This document shows, in pieces, positions 24,513 through 32,473 of a stretch of 64,000 nucleotides of DNA; position 1 is the first letter of the stretch; the number at the start of each line of letters is the position of its first letter. The notes under the pieces were generated by a model that saw only the letters and a list, made by a program, of their open reading frames with translations, did not search any database and was not told where the DNA came from. A program made the translations under genes and the position numbers. The stretch is from RBG-16-66-20 sp036560705 (lineage in GTDB: Bacteria > Pseudomonadota > Gammaproteobacteria > Burkholderiales > SG8-39), in NCBI GenBank assembly GCA_036560705.1, contig DATBQR010000070.1, positions 50,264 to 114,263 on the forward strand, given 5' to 3'.

Positions 24513-25094
24513 TTATTTTGAGAGAAGCTGCGTCGCCTGCGACGCAACCTGGTCGAGCGTCATGCGTCCGCGCGGCTTGTACCACTGCGCCGACCAGTTC
24601 ACCGCGCCCAGCACGAGCAGGCGGGCGAGCTTCGCGTCGCCCCTGATCAGGCCGGCGCGCGCGAGCTCGTCCAGCATGCGCTGCCAGAGCGCGTCGTAGC
24701 GGTCCTTGAGCGCGATCACGCGCCGCCGGTTCGCCGGCGTCAGCGAGCGCCAGTCGTAGAGCAGCACCGGGATGAAGTCGTTGCCGTCCTCGAGGATGGT
24801 GCCCAGGTGCGCGCGCACCAGCCTGCGGAATTTCTGCGCCGGCGGCAGGCGCCCGGCCAGCACCGCTTCCGAGCGCCGCAGCCCCTCGGCGAGGCCTTCT
24901 TCCATGACCGCCAGCAGCATCTCCTGCTTGCTGGCGAAATGGTAGAACGGGCTCCCGGAGTGCATGCCGGCGGCCGAAGAGATGTCGCGGATGGTGGTGC
25001 CGTCGAAGCCCTTCTCGCGGAACAGGCGCGCGCAGACGCGCAGCAGTTCGCCGCGCCGGTTGCCGCTCTGGTTTTTCTTCAGATGGCTTTTAAT
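24513..25094 (-). CDS. TetR/AcrR family transcriptional regulator (non-canonical start)
   Basis: About 193 residues. The N-terminal helix-turn-helix is clear (RGELLRVCARLFREKGFDGTTIRDISSAAGMHSGSPFYHFASKQEMLLAVMEEG), followed by a TetR ligand-binding domain ending GAVNWSAQWYKPRGRM. Between the conserved region and the upstream gene there is no ATG, GTG or TTG in frame. The best-placed start is ATT at 25092-25094 (then KSHLKKNQSG), overlapping the upstream gene by 16 bp; CTG at 25082 is an alternative. It is last in the AtuA gene set, so it likely governs that set, as AtuR does in Pseudomonas. Confidence 0.75.
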   Translation of the reverse strand: MKSHLKKNQSGNRRGELLRVCARLFREKGFDGTTIRDISSAAGMHSGSPFYHFASKQEMLLAVMEEGLAEGLRRSEAVLAGRLPPAQKFRRLVRAHLGTILEDGNDFIPVLLYDWRSLTPANRRRVIALKDRYDALWQRMLDELARAGLIRGDAKLARLLVLGAVNWSAQWYKPRGRMTLDQVASQATQLLSK

Positions 25095-25420
25095 CTGGGA
25101 AGATCTTCCGGGGCTTCGATTTCCATGCGCAGCAGCTGGGCGGCCACGTTCTTGCCGAGGTTGTCCATGCGCAGGCTGCGCGCCGCGCCGCCCTGCAGGG
25201 CGGCGTTCAGCACGATTTTCAGCGCGAGGATGTTGTCCAGCGGCCAGAGTTCCACCGGCCCCGCGCCCATGCCGGCGAAATGCTTCGCCAGGCGTTCTTT
25301 GGTCACTTCGCGCTTGAGCACGGCGTAGGTCTCGGCGTCGAAGGCGAACAGGCCGATGTCGGCGCGGTCGGCCTTGTCGCCGGAGCGTGCGTGCGCGATT
25401 TTCCAGAGGGCCACTTTCAT
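25079..25420 (-). CDS. AtuA-related small protein (C-terminal AtuA-like domain)
   Basis: A 113-residue cytosolic protein beginning MKVALWKIAHARSGDKADRADIGLFAFD. The segment HARSGDKADRADIGL is typical of the C-terminal domain of long AtuA proteins, here encoded separately. Its job is unknown; in fused relatives it accompanies the AtuA/DUF1446 domain. It starts 1 bp after the stop of the large AtuA gene and overlaps the TetR frame, so all three are in one operon. A perfect 12-bp palindrome (GGAAGATCTTCC, 25098-25109) lies near its 3' end. Confidence 0.82.
   Translation of the reverse strand: MKVALWKIAHARSGDKADRADIGLFAFDAETYAVLKREVTKERLAKHFAGMGAGPVELWPLDNILALKIVLNAALQGGAARSLRMDNLGKNVAAQLLRMEIEAPEDLPRLKAI
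25098..25109. promoter_or_regulatory. 12-bp perfect palindrome just upstream of the TetR start
   Basis: GGAAGATCTTCC lies inside the 3' end of the AtuA-related gene, 4 bp upstream of the proposed ATT start of TetR. It could be an autoregulatory site or chance; it does not match the AAGCA(A/T)TTGCTT motif found elsewhere. Confidence 0.3.
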
Positions 25421-26803
25421 TCAAATGCTTTCGACTTCGATTTTTACGTTTTTTTCCACCAACTCTCTTTTAAGCAAAGCAGGCCAGATTCCCAATAGCT
25501 CTTTGGCCGGCTGTACGCCCTTCATGCTCCCGACATAGGGAGGGCCTGATAGCCCGAGCCACGGGAAAAGCCTGCCGAAGCCGTCGGCGACGCGCTTGTC
25601 CCTGGTGCGGATGGTCATGCGCAGGAAGCACTCGTTCAGCTGATCGCGATAGGCCGGGTCGGCGTTGGCGCCGAGCAGCGAGTCGTAGCCGATGTATTCG
25701 ACGTTGGTCTCGTCCACCGCCCAGCCGCGCTCCTTCACGAGCGTGGCGATGATTTCCGCGCTCTTCGCGCACTTGGCATGGGCCTCGGGCCAGGCGAAGC
25801 CGATCATGCCCGTCCCCATCCAGCCGTCCTGGTAGCCGGCGACTATTTTCAGCGTCTTCGGCCGCGCCGCGCCCGAGGCGCCGCTGATGCGCACCTCGTC
25901 GCCGCCCAGGTCGTCGAATTTCAGCGTGCCCATGTCGAGCACTACGTCCGGCGAGAAATAGGCGTGCGGGTCGTGCACTTCATAGAGCAGCTGCTGGCGG
26001 ATGGTGTCGAAGGAAATCCGGCCGCCGGTGCCGGGCGGTTTGGTGAACAGCGCGGTGCCGTCTTCGGACACTTCGGCGATCGGGTAGCCGAGGTGCGCGT
26101 AGTCGGGCACCTTGGCCCATTCGCCCGCCGAGCCGAAATTACCTCCCGAGCCCTGGCCGGAGCATTCGAGCAGGTGGCCCAGCGCAAGACCCGCCGCCAT
26201 GCGGTCCCAATCGTCCCACTGCCAGCCGAATTCGTGCGCGAGCGGCCCCAGCGTGAGCGCGGCATCCGCCACGCGCCCGGTGAGCACGATGTCGGCGCCC
26301 TGCGACAGGGCGTCCGCGATCGGCTGCGCGCCGAGATAGGCGTTCGCGAACAGCATCCGCTCGCGTACCGCCGATATGTCGCCGCCGGTGTCCATGTGCG
26401 CGAGCCGCTCGCCCGCGCCTCGCAACTCGTCGATGCGCTCCAGCACCGAGTCGCCGGTGACGGTGGCGATGGTCGCTTTCCAGCCCTTGTCGCGGAACGC
26501 GCGCGCGATGGCGTCGCGCGCGCCCTGCGGATTGAGGCCGCCGGCATTGAGCACGAACTTGACGCCGTGCTTCGCCGCCAGCGGCCAGAGTTCGGCGAGC
26601 ATCGGCACCGCATCGCGAGCGTAGCCGGCGGACGGATCTTTCTGGCGGTCCTTCTGCAGGATGGCGAGCGTCAGCTCGGAGAGGTGGTCGGAGGCGATGT
26701 ACTGCACCCCGCCGCGCTCGATGGAGGCGCGCACCGGGCGCCATGAGTCGCCGTAGAAACCGAGGCCGGCGCCGACGCGGACCGTTTTCATCGGGTTTTT
26801 CAT
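25421..26803 (-). CDS. AtuA-family (DUF1446) protein
   Basis: A 460-residue protein starting VRVGAGLGFYGDSWRP with ASDHLSELTLAIL, FVLNAGGLNPQG, GADIVLTGRVADAALTLGPL and ECSGQGSGGNF, all hallmarks of the acyclic terpene utilisation AtuA family. AtuA is required for citronellol/geraniol growth in Pseudomonas, but its reaction is not known. Long AtuA proteins carry an extra C-terminal domain, which is a separate gene here (25079-25420). ATG 26803 or the ATG at 26791 could be the start. It is divergent from a PhyH dioxygenase across 78 bp containing a palindrome. Confidence 0.88.
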   Translation of the reverse strand: MKNPMKTVRVGAGLGFYGDSWRPVRASIERGGVQYIASDHLSELTLAILQKDRQKDPSAGYARDAVPMLAELWPLAAKHGVKFVLNAGGLNPQGARDAIARAFRDKGWKATIATVTGDSVLERIDELRGAGERLAHMDTGGDISAVRERMLFANAYLGAQPIADALSQGADIVLTGRVADAALTLGPLAHEFGWQWDDWDRMAAGLALGHLLECSGQGSGGNFGSAGEWAKVPDYAHLGYPIAEVSEDGTALFTKPPGTGGRISFDTIRQQLLYEVHDPHAYFSPDVVLDMGTLKFDDLGGDEVRISGASGAARPKTLKIVAGYQDGWMGTGMIGFAWPEAHAKCAKSAEIIATLVKERGWAVDETNVEYIGYDSLLGANADPAYRDQLNECFLRMTIRTRDKRVADGFGRLFPWLGLSGPPYVGSMKGVQPAKELLGIWPALLKRELVEKNVKIEVESI

Positions 26804-26834
26804 CGAATTTCAGTCTAGTTTCCGCCCGGATGAA

Positions 26835-26846
26835 AAGCAATTGCTT
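26835..26846. promoter_or_regulatory. Palindromic operator candidate AAGCAATTGCTT (atuA/phyH)
   Basis: A perfect 12-bp palindrome in the divergent promoter between the AtuA gene and the PhyH gene, directly beside a candidate -10 element (26847-26854). A near-identical palindrome (AAGCATTTGCTT) lies at 35778-35789 by the SDR start. The TetR protein of the same gene set is the natural candidate to bind both; this is inference. Confidence 0.55.
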
Positions 26847-26854
26847 GCTAGAAT
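26847..26854 (+). promoter_or_regulatory. Candidate -10 element (GCTAGAAT) for the PhyH gene
   Basis: GCTAGAAT directly follows the 12-bp palindrome and lies 27 bp before the PhyH ATG. A repressor on the palindrome would cover the -10/-35 spacer. Confidence 0.45.
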
Positions 26855-26881
26855 TCGCCATGGGAGCAGCGGCATGACGGC

Positions 26882-27703
26882 ATGAGTTTCGATCTCGACG
26901 CGCATGCGCGGGCGATCGAGCGCGACGGCTACACCGTCATCCGGGATTTCATGGACGCGGCGCGCCTCGCCGAGGTGCGGCGGGTGCTCGGCTTCTATCT
27001 CGGCACGCACGCCGGCCGCAATTCCTTCGAAGGGCACAGCACCGAACGCGTCTACACGCTGGTGGCGCGCGGCAGGGTGTTCTGGGATATCGCGCTGGAT
27101 GCGCGCGTGCTCGCGCTCTGCGACCGTTTCCTCCTGGAAGGAAGCCTGCTGACCGCGAGCCAGGCGATCTGCATCCATCCCGGCGAAAAGCCGCAGGCCT
27201 TTCACCACGACGACACCTTCTACACCGTGCCGCGGCCGCGGCCGATGATTTCGATCTCGACCATCGCCGCCGTGGACGCGTTCACCGCCGAGAACGGCGG
27301 CACCGAAGTCATCCCCGGCAGCCATCTGTGGGGCGATGACTGGCCGCAGAAAGCGGCGGGAGCGCAATCGGTCGCGGTAAGCATGCCGGCGGGCGCCTGC
27401 GTGGTGTTCTCGGGGCTGCTGGTGCACCGCGGCGGCGCCAATCGGTCGCCCGGCCCTCGCCTCGCCTTCTCCAACCAGTACTGCCAGCCCTGGGCGCGGC
27501 AGCAGGAGAACTTTCTTTTCGGCGTGCCGCCGCAAGTCGCGCAGCAGATGCCGCAACGGCTGCAGGAAATGCTCGGCTACTCGATCTATCCGCCTTTCAT
27601 GGGCCAGCTCACCGCCAGCCATCCGTCCAAGGCGCTGGAAGCGGGATTCGAGAACCGGGTCGTCGCCCAGGCGCGTGCCGCGGGGGCGCGGCTCCCCGAG
27701 TGA
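26882..27703 (+). CDS. Phytanoyl-CoA dioxygenase (PhyH) family protein
   Basis: A 273-residue Fe(II)/2-oxoglutarate-dependent dioxygenase. The iron ligands are in FHHDDTFYT (residues 107-114, His-x-Asp) with the distal His182 in LLVHRGGAN; an arginine near 193 should hold 2-oxoglutarate. Family members hydroxylate acyl-CoAs at C2 or act on varied small molecules. Its divergent pairing with AtuA, with a shared candidate operator, suggests alpha-hydroxylation of a branched or terpenoid acyl chain, but the substrate is not shown by sequence. Confidence 0.87.
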   Translation: MSFDLDAHARAIERDGYTVIRDFMDAARLAEVRRVLGFYLGTHAGRNSFEGHSTERVYTLVARGRVFWDIALDARVLALCDRFLLEGSLLTASQAICIHPGEKPQAFHHDDTFYTVPRPRPMISISTIAAVDAFTAENGGTEVIPGSHLWGDDWPQKAAGAQSVAVSMPAGACVVFSGLLVHRGGANRSPGPRLAFSNQYCQPWARQQENFLFGVPPQVAQQMPQRLQEMLGYSIYPPFMGQLTASHPSKALEAGFENRVVAQARAAGARLPE

Positions 27704-27769
27704 TGCTGGCCCGTATCTGGAGGAGAATATGGATTCGCCAATGCAAAATCACGGGAAAGGAGACGGTCG

Positions 27770-28177
27770 ATGGGCTATCCATTTCAAAGCGACAACTTCG
27801 GCAAATTGATCCTGCGACTCACGGTTGGCGGCCTGATCCTGTTTCATGGCGTAGCGAAAATCCTCAACCCGGCGGGTGCGATGGGAATGATCACCGGCCA
27901 GCTTGCGACCATGGGCATGCCGGCCTTCGTTGCCTACGGCGTCTACGTCGGCGAAGTGCTCGCGCCGCTGCTGCTGATCCTGGGGATTTTTTCGCGCATC
28001 GGCGGTTTGCTGGTGGTGGCGAACATGGCCTTCGCGCTGACGCTGGTGCACAGCAGCCAGATATTCACCTTGAGCAAGCAGGGCGGCTGGGCGCTCGAAT
28101 TGCAGGGCTTCTACCTGCTCTGCGGCCTGGCGGTATATTTTCTCGGCAGCGGTAAATTCGCCGTCAGACCGGATTGA
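27770..28177 (+). CDS. DoxX family membrane protein
   Basis: A 135-residue inner-membrane protein with four hydrophobic helices. LILRLTVGGLILFHGVAKI, then a GVYVGEVLAPLLLILGIFSRIGGLLVVANM segment, identifies the DoxX family. DoxX proteins are linked to quinone or thiosulfate-associated redox reactions and to oxidative stress, without one agreed role. A good ribosome binding site (AAAGGAGA, about 27756-27763) precedes ATG 27770. It lies 66 bp after the PhyH gene and 19 bp before an exported hydrolase, likely in one transcript. Confidence 0.87.
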   Translation: MGYPFQSDNFGKLILRLTVGGLILFHGVAKILNPAGAMGMITGQLATMGMPAFVAYGVYVGEVLAPLLLILGIFSRIGGLLVVANMAFALTLVHSSQIFTLSKQGGWALELQGFYLLCGLAVYFLGSGKFAVRPD

Positions 28178-28196
28178 ACTCAAGGAGGGAATAGTC

Positions 28197-29138
28197 ATGC
28201 GGATCAGCTTCGCCGCCGCGCTCGTGCTCGCGGCAGCAGGGCAGGCAATGGCGCAGATGCCGGCGGACGTGGCGGCGAAGCTGAAGGAGATCGGCCCGGT
28301 GCTCAATCCGCCGATGATCCAGGCGACGTTCGGCCTCTACATTCCGCGCGTGGTGAAGGCATCGGCGGGCGTGAGTTCGAGCGAGGATCTCGCCTACGGG
28401 CCGGACGAGCGGCAGCGGCTGGACGTGTTCGCTCCGGCGGCCAGGGCAGGGCGCCTGCCGGTGGTGCTCTTCGTGCCGGGCGGCGGCTACGTCGGCGGCG
28501 CGAAGAGCCGGCCGGGCGTGCCGTTCTACCAGAATGTCGGCGTGTTCTTCGCGAAGAACGGCGTGATCGGCGTGACGATGAACTACCGCCTCGCGCCGAA
28601 GGCGGTGTGGCCGGCGGGCGGCGAGGACGTCGCGGCGGCGCTTGCGTGGGTAAGGAAGAACATCGGCGAATTCGGCGGCGACCCGGATCGCATCTTCGTC
28701 TACGGGCAGTCGGCGGGCGGTACGCACGCCGCGCACTACATCTTCGACGAGCGCCTGCAGCCCGCGGGCGGCAACGACGGCGTGGCGGGCGCGATCCTGC
28801 AGTCGCCGATCCTCGATCCGGCCGATGCGCCGCCGGGGCCGAACGTCGAAGCCTACTTCGGCAAGGACCGCGCCGCGTGGGCCGACCGCAACCTGCTCTC
28901 GAAGCTCGACGGCCGGAAAATCCCGGTGTTCCTGGTGTACGCCGAGCTGGACCCCAGGGAATTCCGCGACGAGGCGGCGAAGCTGCGCGAAGGCCTGTGC
29001 AAGCGCGACGGCGGCGCCTGCCCGCGCACCAGCGACCTCAAGGGGCACAACCACATCAGCGAGATCGCGCACCTGGGCTCGGCGGACGACGTCGCCTTCG
29101 GCCTCGAACTGCTGGAGTTCGTGCGAACCGGCCGATAG
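28197..29138 (+). CDS. Exported alpha/beta hydrolase (carboxylesterase-like)
   Basis: A 313-residue hydrolase with a cleavable signal peptide (MRISFAAALVLAAAGQAMA), hence periplasmic. The oxyanion-hole segment is FVPGGGYVGG; the nucleophile is Ser172 in YGQSAGGTHAAH; the acid is likely Asp252 (YAELDP) and the base a His in KGHNHIS near 284-286. This is the HSL/BD-FAE type of esterase acting on short or medium acyl esters. It may release acyl or terpenyl alcohols from esters before uptake, an idea based on its neighbours only. Confidence 0.85.
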   Translation: MRISFAAALVLAAAGQAMAQMPADVAAKLKEIGPVLNPPMIQATFGLYIPRVVKASAGVSSSEDLAYGPDERQRLDVFAPAARAGRLPVVLFVPGGGYVGGAKSRPGVPFYQNVGVFFAKNGVIGVTMNYRLAPKAVWPAGGEDVAAALAWVRKNIGEFGGDPDRIFVYGQSAGGTHAAHYIFDERLQPAGGNDGVAGAILQSPILDPADAPPGPNVEAYFGKDRAAWADRNLLSKLDGRKIPVFLVYAELDPREFRDEAAKLREGLCKRDGGACPRTSDLKGHNHISEIAHLGSADDVAFGLELLEFVRTGR

Positions 29139-29157
29139 GCCGGCCTGCGCACGCCCG

Positions 29158-29622
29158 CTAGCCGACCACGTAGGCCGCGCCGCCGGTGGCGATCAGTTCG
29201 CCTTCGTCGTTGTGCAGTTCCATGTGGATCACGGCGATGCGGCTGCCCTTGCGCACGATGCGCGCGGTGGCGACGAAATATTTGCCGCGGCCGGGGCGCA
29301 GGTAGTCCACGCGCAGGTCGATGGTGCCGATGTTCGGGAAGGTCTCGGGCGTGCCGTCCATTTCCTCGGCGAGCGACAGCATGATGGCGAGGCCGCCCGC
29401 CACGTCCAGCGTCGCGGAGATCACGCCGCCGTGCAGGATCTGGCGCTTCGGATTGCCGACCAGCTCGGGCCGCATGTCGAAGCGCAGCTTGGGCGCGGCC
29501 GGGTCGAAGGACTCCACCTTCAGGCCGAGGTGCTTGTTGAAGGCGATGTGCCGCTCCATTACCTGGCGCAGCAGGGTCTGCAGGGCGAGCGTTTTTCCTT
29601 CGGCTGTTTTCTTCGTCGTCAT
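29158..29622 (-). CDS. PaaI family (hotdog) acyl-CoA thioesterase
   Basis: A 154-residue hotdog-fold protein. The motif QILHGGVISATLDVAGGLA carries the conserved HGG and an Asp at the usual catalytic site, and LRVDYLRPGRGKYFVATARIVRKGSRIAVIHMEL forms the strand region. It hydrolyses acyl-CoA to free acid and CoA. ATG 29622 overlaps the stop of the carboxylase gene (ATGA), making it the last gene of a dehydrogenase-carboxylase-thioesterase operon. It may relieve CoA trapping in that pathway. Confidence 0.88.
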   Translation of the reverse strand: MTTKKTAEGKTLALQTLLRQVMERHIAFNKHLGLKVESFDPAAPKLRFDMRPELVGNPKRQILHGGVISATLDVAGGLAIMLSLAEEMDGTPETFPNIGTIDLRVDYLRPGRGKYFVATARIVRKGSRIAVIHMELHNDEGELIATGGAAYVVG

Positions 29623-31253
29623 GTCGGTTCGAACTCGATGAGAAGATTGCCCGGGGCCACTTGCGCCCCGGCCTTTACGTGAACGGTCTTCACTTTCAGG
29701 GAGAACGGGAAATCGAGCCCGTGCTCCATCTTCATGGCTTCCAGCACCACCAGCGCCCTGCCCGCGGCGATCGTTTCGCCGGCCTTGGCGTTCACCGCGA
29801 CCACGCGGCCGTTCATCGGCGCGACGAGCCTGCCGTCGCTGGCGCCCTTGCGCCGCAGCGGGCCGTTGGTCGCGTTGCGCAGGAAGAAACTCTCGCTGCC
29901 GCGCGAACGGTGCGCCGGGTTGTTGCTCCAGCCGGCCCATTCGCCGAAATCGACGCCGGAATCTTCGCTTTCGAACCTGAAATGCAAAAGAAAATCCGTC
30001 GCCGCCCGTCCGGCCGCGAACTCCTTGTCGCGCAGGACGGCAGCCAGGAAATCCTTGTTGGTCGATACGCCGAGCGCCACCGTTTCGTCCAGCGCCGCCG
30101 CCAGTTTCGCGCGCGCCTCGTCCCGCGTGGGCGCATGCGCGATGAGCTTGGCGATCATCGAATCGTAGAAGGGCGATATCCCGGTCCCCGGTTCGAGCGC
30201 GTGGTCCACGCGCACCGCATTCGACGGCTGCCAGTGCGTCAGCGTCCCTGCCTGCGGCAGGAAATTTTGCTCCGGGTCTTCGGCACAGAGCCGTACCTCG
30301 ATGGCGTGGCCCGAGAAGCGGATGCCGTCCTGCTTCGCTGGCAGCGGCTCGCCCGCCGCGACGCGCAACTGCCATTCGACCAGGTCCAGGCCGGTGATGG
30401 CCTCGGTCACCGGGTGCTCGACCTGCAGGCGCGCGTTCATTTCCATGAACCAGAACTTGCCGTCCTCCAGCAGGAATTCCACCGTGCCGGCGCCGACGTA
30501 GCCGACCGCCCGTGCCGCCTTGACGGCCGCTTCGCCCATCGCCGCGCGAAGCTTCGCGTCCACTGCGGGCGAAGGCGATTCCTCGACGAGTTTCTGGTGC
30601 CGGCGCTGCACCGAACAGTCGCGCTCGCCGAGGTGAATGATGTTGCCGTGGCTGTCGGCGAAGATCTGCATTTCGATGTGGCGCGGATTTAGCAGCGCCT
30701 TCTCGAGCAGAACCCGCGAATCGCCGAAGGAATGCTCCGCTTCGGATTGGGCGCTTTTCATCGCAGCCGCGAGTTCTTCCTGTGAAAGCACGAGGCGCAT
30801 GCCGCGCCCGCCGCCGCCCGCCAGCGCCTTGATCATCACGGGGTACTCGGGATTTTTGCCGTAGCCGGGCAGGACCGGGACGCCGGCTTTCGCTGCGATC
30901 GCCTTGGCATTTGCCTTGTCGCCCATCGCCCTGATCGCGGACGGGGGAGGACCGATCCAGACGCGTCCGGCCTTGAGTACCGCTTCCGCGAATTCGGCGT
31001 TCTCGGAAAGGAAACCGTAGCCCGGATGAACGGCGTCTCCTTCCGCTTCGAGCATCGCCTTGATGTTCAGGTAGGACTCCTTCGGCGAAGGGCCGCCGAT
31101 ATGCACCGCCTTGTCCGCCGCACGCACGTGCAGGGCGCTGCGGTCGGCGTCGGAATAGACGGCGATCGTGCGCAGGCCCATGCGCTTCGCCGTGCGCATC
31201 ACCCGGAGAGCAATCTCCCCGCGGTTGGCCACAAGGAGCGACTTGAACTTCAC
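29619..31253 (-). CDS. Acyl-CoA carboxylase alpha subunit (biotin carboxylase + BCCP), compact AtuF/MccA type
   Basis: A 544-residue biotin-dependent carboxylase subunit. The N-terminal biotin carboxylase domain starts FKSLLVANRGEIALRVMRTA and keeps AVHPGYGFLSENAEFAEA, AGGGGRGMRLV, ERDCSVQRRHQKLVEESP and MEMNARLQVEHPVTE. The C-terminal BCCP has EAMKMEH with biotin Lys at about 508. Relatives are about 650-670 residues. Here the segment between VPVLPGY and YPVMIKA is about 14 residues shorter than in AccC, the region before HPGYG about 4 shorter, and the BC-BCCP linker domain much reduced. GTG 31253 overlaps the dehydrogenase stop (GTGA). It pairs with the carboxyltransferase at 33298-34908. 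Confidence 0.88.
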   Translation of the reverse strand: MKFKSLLVANRGEIALRVMRTAKRMGLRTIAVYSDADRSALHVRAADKAVHIGGPSPKESYLNIKAMLEAEGDAVHPGYGFLSENAEFAEAVLKAGRVWIGPPPSAIRAMGDKANAKAIAAKAGVPVLPGYGKNPEYPVMIKALAGGGGRGMRLVLSQEELAAAMKSAQSEAEHSFGDSRVLLEKALLNPRHIEMQIFADSHGNIIHLGERDCSVQRRHQKLVEESPSPAVDAKLRAAMGEAAVKAARAVGYVGAGTVEFLLEDGKFWFMEMNARLQVEHPVTEAITGLDLVEWQLRVAAGEPLPAKQDGIRFSGHAIEVRLCAEDPEQNFLPQAGTLTHWQPSNAVRVDHALEPGTGISPFYDSMIAKLIAHAPTRDEARAKLAAALDETVALGVSTNKDFLAAVLRDKEFAAGRAATDFLLHFRFESEDSGVDFGEWAGWSNNPAHRSRGSESFFLRNATNGPLRRKGASDGRLVAPMNGRVVAVNAKAGETIAAGRALVVLEAMKMEHGLDFPFSLKVKTVHVKAGAQVAPGNLLIEFEPT

Positions 31254-32401
31254 TTCTTTGGCAGGATGTGCATGTACTTGCAGATGATGCCGAGCATCAC
31301 CTCGTCGGCGCCGCCGCCGATGGAGCCGAGGCGGCCGTCGCGGTAGGCGCGCGACACCGGGTTGTCCCAGGTGTAGCCCATGCCGCCCCAGTACTGCAGG
31401 CAGGCGTCCGAGACCTCGCGCCGCAGCCGCCCGCACTTCAGCTTGGCCATGGAGGCGAGTTCGGTGACGTCCTCGCCGGCGACGTACATCTCGCAGGCGC
31501 GGTAGGTGAGGGCGCGCAGCGCCTCGATCTCGGTTTTCAATTCGGCGAGGCGGTAGTGCACGTACTGGAAGTCGAGCACGGTCTGGCCGAACATCTTGCG
31601 CTCGCGGATGTACTCGATGGTGTCGTTCAGGGTGCGTGTCAGCCCCTGCACCGAGCTCGCCGCCGCCCACAGGCGCTCTTCCTGGAACTGCTGCATCTGA
31701 TAGGTGAAGCCCATGCCTTCCTCGCCGATGCGAAAGCGCTGCGGCACGCGTACGTCGTCGAAGTGGATTAGCCCGGTATCGGAGGACATCATGCCGATCT
31801 TGCGGATCTTCTTCGCCACGCTGACCCCCTTGGTCTTCATCGGCAGGATGATCAGCGTCTTGTTCTTGTGCGCCGCGCCCTCGGAGGTGTTGGCGAGCAG
31901 GCACATCCAGTCCGCTTGCAGGCTGTTGGTGATCCACATCTTGGCGCCGTTGATGACGTAGTCGCCGCCGTCCTTCTTCGCCGTGGTCTTGATCGAGGCC
32001 ACGTCCGAGCCAGCGCCGGGCTCCGAGACGCCGATGCAGGACACGTGGTCGCCGGCGATGGCGGGCGCGAGGAATTCCTTCCTCAGCTCGTCCGAGCCGA
32101 AGCGCGCCAGGGCCGGCGTCGCCATGTCGGTCTGCACGCCGATCGCCATCGGCACTCCGCCGCAGCGGATCTGGCCCAGGGTTTCCGCGAACACCATCGA
32201 GTAGCTGTAGTCGAGCGCCGCGCCGCCGTAGGCTTCCGGCTTGGTGAGACCGAGCATTCCGAGTTGCCCCAGCTTCTTGAATACTTCGTGCGCGGGGAAC
32301 TGCTCGGCCGCCTCCCACTCGTCGACGTGCGGGTTGATTTCCGCATCGATGAATTTCTTCATCGTGCGGCGGATTTCCTCGTGTTCCTGGGTGAATTTCA
32401 T
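31250..32401 (-). CDS. Acyl-CoA dehydrogenase, AtuD/citronellyl-CoA dehydrogenase-like
   Basis: A 383-residue FAD enzyme forming a 2,3-double bond in an acyl-CoA. Segments FIDAEINPHVDEWEAAEQFP, GVPMAIGVQTDMATPALARF, GVSEPGAGSDVASIKTTA, QYWGGMGYTWDNPV and GGGADEVMLGIICK match the citronellyl-CoA dehydrogenase (AtuD) branch as I know it. The usual Y-E-G-T catalytic Glu site reads IGGGADE here, so the base must lie elsewhere, as in other members of this branch. It heads the leftward operon and faces the divergent MBL gene. Confidence 0.88.
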   Translation of the reverse strand: MKFTQEHEEIRRTMKKFIDAEINPHVDEWEAAEQFPAHEVFKKLGQLGMLGLTKPEAYGGAALDYSYSMVFAETLGQIRCGGVPMAIGVQTDMATPALARFGSDELRKEFLAPAIAGDHVSCIGVSEPGAGSDVASIKTTAKKDGGDYVINGAKMWITNSLQADWMCLLANTSEGAAHKNKTLIILPMKTKGVSVAKKIRKIGMMSSDTGLIHFDDVRVPQRFRIGEEGMGFTYQMQQFQEERLWAAASSVQGLTRTLNDTIEYIRERKMFGQTVLDFQYVHYRLAELKTEIEALRALTYRACEMYVAGEDVTELASMAKLKCGRLRREVSDACLQYWGGMGYTWDNPVSRAYRDGRLGSIGGGADEVMLGIICKYMHILPKK

Positions 32402-32448
32402 GGGCGCGCGTCTTTCTTTGCCGTTAGCCAGTCGGGCGATGATACTGC

Positions 32449-32456
32449 GCTAGAAT
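32449..32456 (+). promoter_or_regulatory. Candidate -10 element (GCTAGAAT) for the MBL hydrolase gene
   Basis: The same octamer as at 7042 and 26847, 17 bp before the ATG at 32474, followed by a strong AGGAGGA. No clear -35 box. Confidence 0.45.
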
Positions 32457-32473
32457 TGCCGCAGGAGGATCTC

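Noticed and set aside
27700..28155. Frame starting at the PhyH stop and running through DoxX
   Set aside because: Different frame from DoxX, Arg/Ala-rich; DoxX has the ribosome binding site and membrane helices.
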